NCBI RefSeq assembly: GCF_006715005.1
Contig: NZ_VFMJ01000001.1
Coordinates: 4,092,001 to 4,156,000, forward strand
DNA: 64,000 nt
Direction of reading: 5' to 3'
DNA from: Serratia marcescens
GTDB taxonomy: Bacteria; Pseudomonadota; Gammaproteobacteria; Enterobacterales; Enterobacteriaceae
Shown: one piece after another, positions 59,272 through 64,000 of the stretch
Position numbering within the stretch: position 1 is the stretch's first letter
Layout: every line of letters begins with the position of its first letter
The notes under the pieces: generated by a model
Databases searched by the model: none
Seen by the model: only the letters and a program-made list of their open reading frames with translations
What the model was told of the DNA's origin: nothing
Made by a program: the position numbers and the translations under genes

Positions 59272-60419
59272 ATGGCCGAATCCAGCGATTACAAATCAGT
59301 CTAGGTCTTTATTGGCGTTGATGTTGGTAAATATATCCATCACGCTGTTGCCGTTAGTGGTTTACACAAGCCACTGTTTTATAAATAATTACCTAGCGAC
59401 AAAACCAAACTCAGTAGCTGATACCTGACCTGAAACAGCATGGTCATATACTTCTGGTCATTGCCCGTTCTGAAGGCATCCTTGTCGGATACCTTCCCAG
59501 GCTGGCAATGCGCCGCATCGCCGACTTACACGCCGGTGAAGCCTAAACCGATACCCGCGATGCGGCCATCATCGCTGAAGTGGCCCGTACTTTGCCTCAC
59601 GCGCTACGCACGCTGAAGCTGGCTGACGAGCAAATCACCGAACTCTCCATGCTCTGCTGCTTCGATGATGATCTCGCCGAACAGACAACACAGGCCAGCA
59701 ACCGTATCCGCGGCCTGTTGACCCAGATACATCCGGCTCTTGAGCGCGTTCTCGGTCCGCGACTGGATCACCCGGCAGTGACTCCAACGATATCCCTCAC
59801 CCGAAAAACTCGCTTCACTGGGTGAGAAGAAACTGGCAACGCAGCTCTGCAAACTCGCGCCTCGTCTGGTAAAGCGCCTTGCTGCAGATATCACTCAGGC
59901 ACTGACACAGCAAAGCGTCGTCGTTCCCGACACGAATGCTGCTGCCGTTGTTCTGCCACGACTGGCACTCGAGCTCATCATGCTGCGTCAGCAAAGAGGC
60001 GAGGTGACACTTAAGGTAGAACAACGGGTTCTTGCTCACCCTCTTTACCCGGTCCTGACCAGCATGCCCGGAGCCGGTGTCAGGACCGCAGCCAGACTCC
60101 TCACAGAGGTCGCCTGCCGCGCCTTCGACTCTGCGGCAAATCTCGCGGCCTATGCCGGTCTTACGCCGGTAACCCGACGCTCCGGCTCATCCATATGCGG
60201 GGAGCATCCCTCTCGGCGGGGTAATAAACGCCTCAAACGGGCGCTGTTCCTGTCGGCCTTCGCGGCACTCAGAGCTCCGATCTCCAGGGCCTACTACACA
60301 CGAAAATTAGCCAGGGAAAACGACACAACCAGGCACTTATCGCTCTGGCAAAGCGGCGCTGTGACGTCCTGTTCGCCATGATGCGTGGCGGGGCTTTTTA
60401 TATCCCTGCAGCATCATAA
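59272..60419 (+). pseudogene. IS110-family transposase, degraded
   Basis: From ATG 59272 (MAESSDYKSV) the frame meets TAG, then reads VFIGVDVGKYIHHAVAVSGL, the DEDD-type start of IS110 transposases. Later pieces in shifted frames read DAAIIAEVARTLPHALRTLK, LTSMPGAGVRTAARLLTEVA (transposase_20 region), AYAGLTPVTRRSGSSICGEH and finally QALIALAKRRCDVLFAMMRG to a stop at 60419. At least two stops and three frame changes make it inactive. IS110 elements lack clear terminal repeats, so element bounds are unknown. Confidence 0.88.
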
Positions 60420-60588
60420 ACATGCTTGACAACTTAATAGGCCCCCCATTTATTAAAACCTCCTTGCGTGTGATTTGACGCAACCTGAGCGTGTTATCCC
60501 ATGATTGTTTAATAAACCCCCACGCTACCGCCCCTAGCATTATTGCAACCAGAGTACAGATTTATATTAAATAAATTTTAAACTTCTC

Positions 60589-61248
60589 TTATTTACGATA
60601 AGCCACATTTATTTTATTACGCAAAACAAGATCATTAAGGTTTCCTACATTTATTTTATTTAATGCCTTATTTTTATGTGTACTTACTGTCTTTATACTA
60701 ATACCTTTCCAAGTTGCAATTAACCTGGGTGACACGCCTTTAATTAGATTCTTTAAAACATATCTCTCCATTATGGTTAGCAATGGCGGTTTAATGGACA
60801 TGTTTTTTATTTTTCTGATGATACGTGGGCTGTAATACTCTTCATGCCTCTCAATAGTTAACACTTTAATAAAGGAGGAGATATCATCTTTCGCAGATAT
60901 GATCTTATTAATATTCAGACTTCTAATAAGTGAAACTAGTTGTATATTAGGATTCGAAATCACTACAATGTTATTTAATTTTGGGAAGTAGTCATTTATA
61001 GCATCTAATAATGAAAAATTCTCGGAGTACAATACATCGTAATCAACAATAGCTGTATTTACTTTATCGTTGTCTGACAAAGCTCGTAAAAAATCATTTG
61101 ATGATCGATATGTTAACACTCTATCTTTTCCAAATACCCCCTCTGCAATGTGCTTTACAGCACATCTAAAGAATACATCCCTGCCTAACACCGCCAATAA
61201 TTGATCTTTCTCGCTACTTGCCTTACTTATCAATATTGAATCCTCCAT
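60589..61248 (-). CDS. LuxR/FimZ-like transcriptional regulator
   Basis: About 219 residues. The N-terminal part (to about 130) has the layout of a receiver-like domain (TAIVDYDVLYSENFSLLDAI, NIVVISNPN) but lacks the usual acid pair and phosphorylatable Asp pattern. The C-terminal GerE-type helix-turn-helix is clear (LTIMERYVLKNLIKGVSPRL, then GISIKTVSTHKNKALNKI). Start is uncertain: ATG 61248 or GTG 61302, neither with a good ribosome site. It is AT-rich like the secretion operon 1.8 kb away and is the best local candidate to control it. Confidence 0.8.
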   Translation of the reverse strand: MEDSILISKASSEKDQLLAVLGRDVFFRCAVKHIAEGVFGKDRVLTYRSSNDFLRALSDNDKVNTAIVDYDVLYSENFSLLDAINDYFPKLNNIVVISNPNIQLVSLIRSLNINKIISAKDDISSFIKVLTIERHEEYYSPRIIRKIKNMSIKPPLLTIMERYVLKNLIKGVSPRLIATWKGISIKTVSTHKNKALNKINVGNLNDLVLRNKINVAYRK

Positions 61249-61628
61249 GATAGTAGAGCCATCCACACTAACCCTATAGAATATTAGATCTAAATGCCAC
61301 AAAACTCAATATCCACATTATAATGGATCGCGTTTTGCAAAAAAAACAGGATAAAATCCTGTTTGATTTTAAGAATGTTCTCGTTTTTTTATGCCATCTA
61401 CTTTTTAACCTTTCTTTTTTAAGTGATAATTCTAATGCCAGTAGTCAGTACGCCTAGCGTTTTCCCCCTCTTCCTCCCCCTCCCCCTTCTCAATATCCTA
61501 ACAATCAATATTATTTGGGCTGTTTTCGATGACCTTGATTATCTAGAGCAGCCACAAATTTTGCATGAGCCCCCCTTTGGAGTAAGCTTATAATCACATT
61601 TCAATCAATATGATAAGGAAGGCAGACA
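61249..61628. other. AT-rich divergent promoter region
   Basis: About 380 bases between the divergent LuxR-type gene and the cvaA-like gene, presumably with promoters for both. I looked for a short gene with a double-glycine leader that the exporter would need and found none here. Confidence 0.45.
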
Positions 61629-62903
61629 GTGTTTCGGCAGGAAGCGATTAACCATCAAAAAATGAAATGGCGGGGACGGGCATTGCTGTTGCCCGGCATT
61701 CCCTTTTGGCTCATGACAGGGCTCTGCCTATTTTTTATCGTTGCATTTCTTACTTTCATTATCGCCGGTACCTACACCCGTCGAGCCAACGTAACCGGCG
61801 AGATCACCTCCTACCCGCGTGCTGCCAACGTTTACTCTACCGTCCAGGGGGTGGTGGTAAAACAATTAGTCACTGAAGGCCAGCTCATCACTGCCGGCAC
61901 CCCTATCTATCAAATTGACGTCAGCAAGAGTACCCGCAGCGGTGTGGTCAGTGACAATCAGCGCCGGGATATAAATAGTCAACAGGCCCGTATTGCACAA
62001 ATCATCAGTCGTCTGGAGGGCAATAAACGGGCCACCCTCGCAATGTTGGAAAAACAGAAAGCGCAATATACAGCAGCGTTTGAACGCTCCACCGATATCC
62101 TTCGCAGGGCTCAGGAAGGGATACGTATTATGAAGGAGAACATGCAGAACTACCGACATTATCAGGCCAAAGGACTGATCAACAAGGATCAACTCACCAA
62201 TCAGGTTGCGCTGTATTACCAGCAACAAAATAACCTGCTGGGTCTGAGCGGACAGAACGAGCAGAATGCGCTGCAGATCACTGCATTGGAAAGTCAGATC
62301 CACACTCAGGCTGCAGAATTTGATAATCAGATTTACCAGATGGAACTGCAACGTTACGAGCTGCAAAAGGAACTGCTGAATATTGATGCAAGCGGGGTGA
62401 TCATTGTACGCGCATTATCCGAAGGACGCGTTGATTCATTGAGCGTCACCGTTGGTCAGATGGTGAACGTCGGCGACAGCCTGTTGCAAATGCTTCCTGA
62501 CAAGGTCGACCACTATGCACTGGTGCTCTGGGTGCCTAACGATGCCATCCCCTATATTTCCACTGGCGATAGGGTCAATGTACGCTATGACGCTTTCCCG
62601 GCGGAGAAATTCGGTCAGTTCGCCGGAACGGTATCCGTCATATCCAAAGCTCCGGCGTCGCCGCAGGAAATGCAGACTTACCAGGGCGCACCGAAAGCTG
62701 CGCTGACTGCCGCCATACCGTATTACAAAGTGATTGTACGACCAGAAAAGCAGGCTATTTCCTACCATGGTAAACGCCTCAGTCTGGAAAACGGTATGAA
62801 GGCGCAAAGCACCCTGTTTCTGGAAAAGAGAAAAGTTTATCAATGGATGCTGTCACCTTTCTACGACATGAAACAAAGCGCTACGGGACCGGTGAATGAC
62901 TAA
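61629..62903 (+). CDS. CvaA/MchE-like microcin secretion adaptor
   Basis: A 424-residue HlyD-type membrane fusion protein of the colicin V export class. A short cytoplasmic start ([20 protein letters not shown]) precedes one membrane helix ([20 protein letters not shown]). The motif [20 protein letters not shown] begins the lipoyl-like domain, a coiled coil spans about 110-240, and the second half-motif [20 protein letters not shown] follows. GTG 61629 follows AAGGAAGG. It overlaps the exporter gene by 8 bases. Its GC content is nearer to 50 percent by eye, unlike the AT-rich operon beside it. Confidence 0.93.
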   Translation: MFRQEAINHQKMKWRGRALLLPGIPFWLMTGLCLFFIVAFLTFIIAGTYTRRANVTGEITSYPRAANVYSTVQGVVVKQLVTEGQLITAGTPIYQIDVSKSTRSGVVSDNQRRDINSQQARIAQIISRLEGNKRATLAMLEKQKAQYTAAFERSTDILRRAQEGIRIMKENMQNYRHYQAKGLINKDQLTNQVALYYQQQNNLLGLSGQNEQNALQITALESQIHTQAAEFDNQIYQMELQRYELQKELLNIDASGVIIVRALSEGRVDSLSVTVGQMVNVGDSLLQMLPDKVDHYALVLWVPNDAIPYISTGDRVNVRYDAFPAEKFGQFAGTVSVISKAPASPQEMQTYQGAPKAALTAAIPYYKVIVRPEKQAISYHGKRLSLENGMKAQSTLFLEKRKVYQWMLSPFYDMKQSATGPVND

Positions 62904-63435
62904 TTTTTCTTTTAAACGCCTGGTTAATCAGCTGGATATACATCTTTTCAAACGAATGCCTTTGGTACATCAAACCGAAGCATCGGAATGCGGTCTAGCT
63001 TGCCTGGCGATGATCTGCGGGCACTATGGCAAGAATGTCGATCTGATTGCATTGCGACAACAATTCAATTTGTCAGCGCGCGGCACCACTCTGGCCGGGT
63101 TGATTGGTATGGCCGACCAACTTGGGCTATCCACTCGCCCTTTATCCCTGGACATCAATGAACTCGGTGCGCTGAAGATGCCGTGCGTCCTCCACTGGGA
63201 GTTCAATCATTTTGTCGTATTGGTAAGCGTTGGACAAAATCGTGTCGTATTGCATGACCCTGCTCGTGGGCGGCGTACTGTCAGCCTGTCAGAATTGTCG
63301 GCCAGCTTTACCGGTGTGGCACTTGAAGTCTGGCCGGGCAGTGCGTTTAACGCAAATACTGTTCGCAACACGTTCAGTCTTGGCACGCTGACAGGCAGTG
63401 TGCACGGCCTTAAATGGACGCTCGGCAAAATATTT
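62896..63435 (+). pseudogene. CvaB/MchF-like microcin exporter, interrupted by IS
   Basis: The first 180 codons of a peptidase-containing ABC transporter. The C39 peptidase is intact: HQTEASECGLACLAMICGHY with Gln and catalytic Cys, HWEFNHFVVLVSV with the His, and LHDPARGRR with the Asp. This class cleaves double-glycine leaders. The reading is cut at 63435 by an IS copy just as the membrane domain begins. The remainder may lie beyond the IS, outside the window. With cvaA it would have formed a microcin export unit; a matching microcin gene is not visible. Confidence 0.92.
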
Positions 63436-64000
63436 TGGACTGACCCCACGACCGTAGACATATCCTGTCCTCACGACGAGGCCCGTTCAAAGGCCTCCGG
63501 ACTGACGCCGCCAAGGTGACTGTGACGCCGGGCCCGGTTGTAGAACACTTCAATGTAATCGAAGATATCCGCCCGGGCCAGATCCCGGGTTTTGTATATT
63601 CTCTTCCTGATGCGTTCTTTTTTCAGTGAACTGAAGAACGATTCGGCCACCGCATTATCCCAACAGTTGCCACGCCGGCTCATACTGGGTGCCAGGTTAT
63701 TGGCCCGACAGAACCGTTGCCAGTCGTCGCTGCCGTACTGGCTGCCCTGGTCTGAGTGCACGATGACCTCGCTGTCCGGTTTACGTCGCCAGACCGCCAT
63801 CATCAGCGCATCCAGTGCCAGTTCGCGTGAGAGGGTCGGCTTCATCGACCAACCCACCACGTTACGGGCAAAGAGGTCGATAACCACCGCCAGATACAAC
63901 CATCCCTGCCAGGTCCGGATATAAGTGATGTCGGTGACCCAGACCTGATTGGCCCGGACAACGGTAAACTGCCGCTGTACGCGATTAGGAGCAACCACCG
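63436..64000 (-). mobile_element. IS3-family insertion sequence, copy B (partial at window edge)
   Basis: Starts with TGGACTGACCCCACGACCG at 63436, the same end as the right end of the element at 34357-35586, and is read in the opposite direction. It interrupts the cvaB-like gene. It runs past the window, so its other end and any target duplication are not visible. Confidence 0.93.
63471..64000 (-). CDS. IS3-family transposase OrfB (copy B), C-terminal part
   Basis: The last 176 or so codons of the same transposase as at 34667-35551; the translated sequence is identical over the overlap ([51 protein letters not shown]). The N-terminal part is outside the window. Identity of the copies points to recent movement. 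Confidence 0.93.
   Translation of the reverse strand, partial: VVAPNRVQRQFTVVRANQVWVTDITYIRTWQGWLYLAVVIDLFARNVVGWSMKPTLSRELALDALMMAVWRRKPDSEVIVHSDQGSQYGSDDWQRFCRANNLAPSMSRRGNCWDNAVAESFFSSLKKERIRKRIYKTRDLARADIFDYIEVFYNRARRHSHLGGVSPEAFERASS

Noticed and set aside
61249..61628. Search for a microcin precursor with a double-glycine leader upstream of cvaA
   Set aside because: No open frame with a start, leader motif and Gly-Gly was found on either strand.

Overview
The window reads as an enterobacterial chromosome, most likely Serratia (probably S. marcescens). The gene order queG, three tRNA-Gly genes, orn, rsgA, psd, mscM, epmA, frdABCD, blc, gdx, ecnAB, efp, epmB, yjeI, groES-groEL, fxsA, aspA, dcuA, cutA, dsbD and yjdC matches the E. 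coli 94-min region. The coding DNA is GC-rich by eye, and one chemoreceptor gene is inserted between yjeI and groEL. The species call is inference; no marker gene is present.

Positions 1-27.6 kb are conserved core: tRNA modification (queG), RNA turnover (orn), ribosome maturation (rsgA), phosphatidylethanolamine synthesis (psd) with a mechanosensitive channel (mscM), the EF-P system (efp, epmA, epmB), anaerobic fumarate respiration (frdABCD with aspA and dcuA, which make and import its substrate), guanidinium export under a guanidine-II riboswitch, the entericidin pair, the GroE chaperonin under a sigma32-type promoter, and cutA/dsbD. A small intergenic region beside the glycine tRNAs has DnaA-box-like sites and sits where E. 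coli carries datA.

A tRNA-Phe gene at 27.55 kb marks the start of an accessory region that runs to the window end. It opens with a tyrosine recombinase, a UvrD-type helicase and a TraI_2/MobH-like protein whose metal-binding motifs are degenerate, so these look like remains of an integrative conjugative element. Next come a PAS-LuxR regulator, a short-chain dehydrogenase and a complete IS3-family element. A group of small envelope/stress genes follows (PhnA-like membrane protein, YgdI/R-like lipoprotein, YqjK, YqjE, CsbD/YqjD-like); two of them are frameshifted in homopolymer tracts. Positions 40.5-43.8 kb are a graveyard: DUF2913 and Rpn-nuclease pseudogenes, a second IS3-family element, and a fragment of a microcin-type ABC exporter. 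An exported ClpP-like protein and a four-gene chaperone-usher fimbrial operon follow.

The most unusual system lies at 50.5-58.8 kb: a very AT-rich operon coding for a complete type I secretion machine (TolC-like outer membrane protein, ABC transporter with an inactive C39-like domain, HlyD-type adaptor), a small unrecognised protein, and an 849-residue substrate. The substrate has a BapA-type N-terminus, an 11-copy PDPEPK linker and fifteen near-identical tryptophan-containing amphipathic repeats in place of the Ig-like or RTX repeats usual in such proteins. An IS110-family pseudogene and a LuxR-type regulator separate it from a second, microcin-type secretion pair (cvaA and cvaB-like). That cvaB is interrupted by another copy of the first IS, in inverted orientation, which runs off the window edge.
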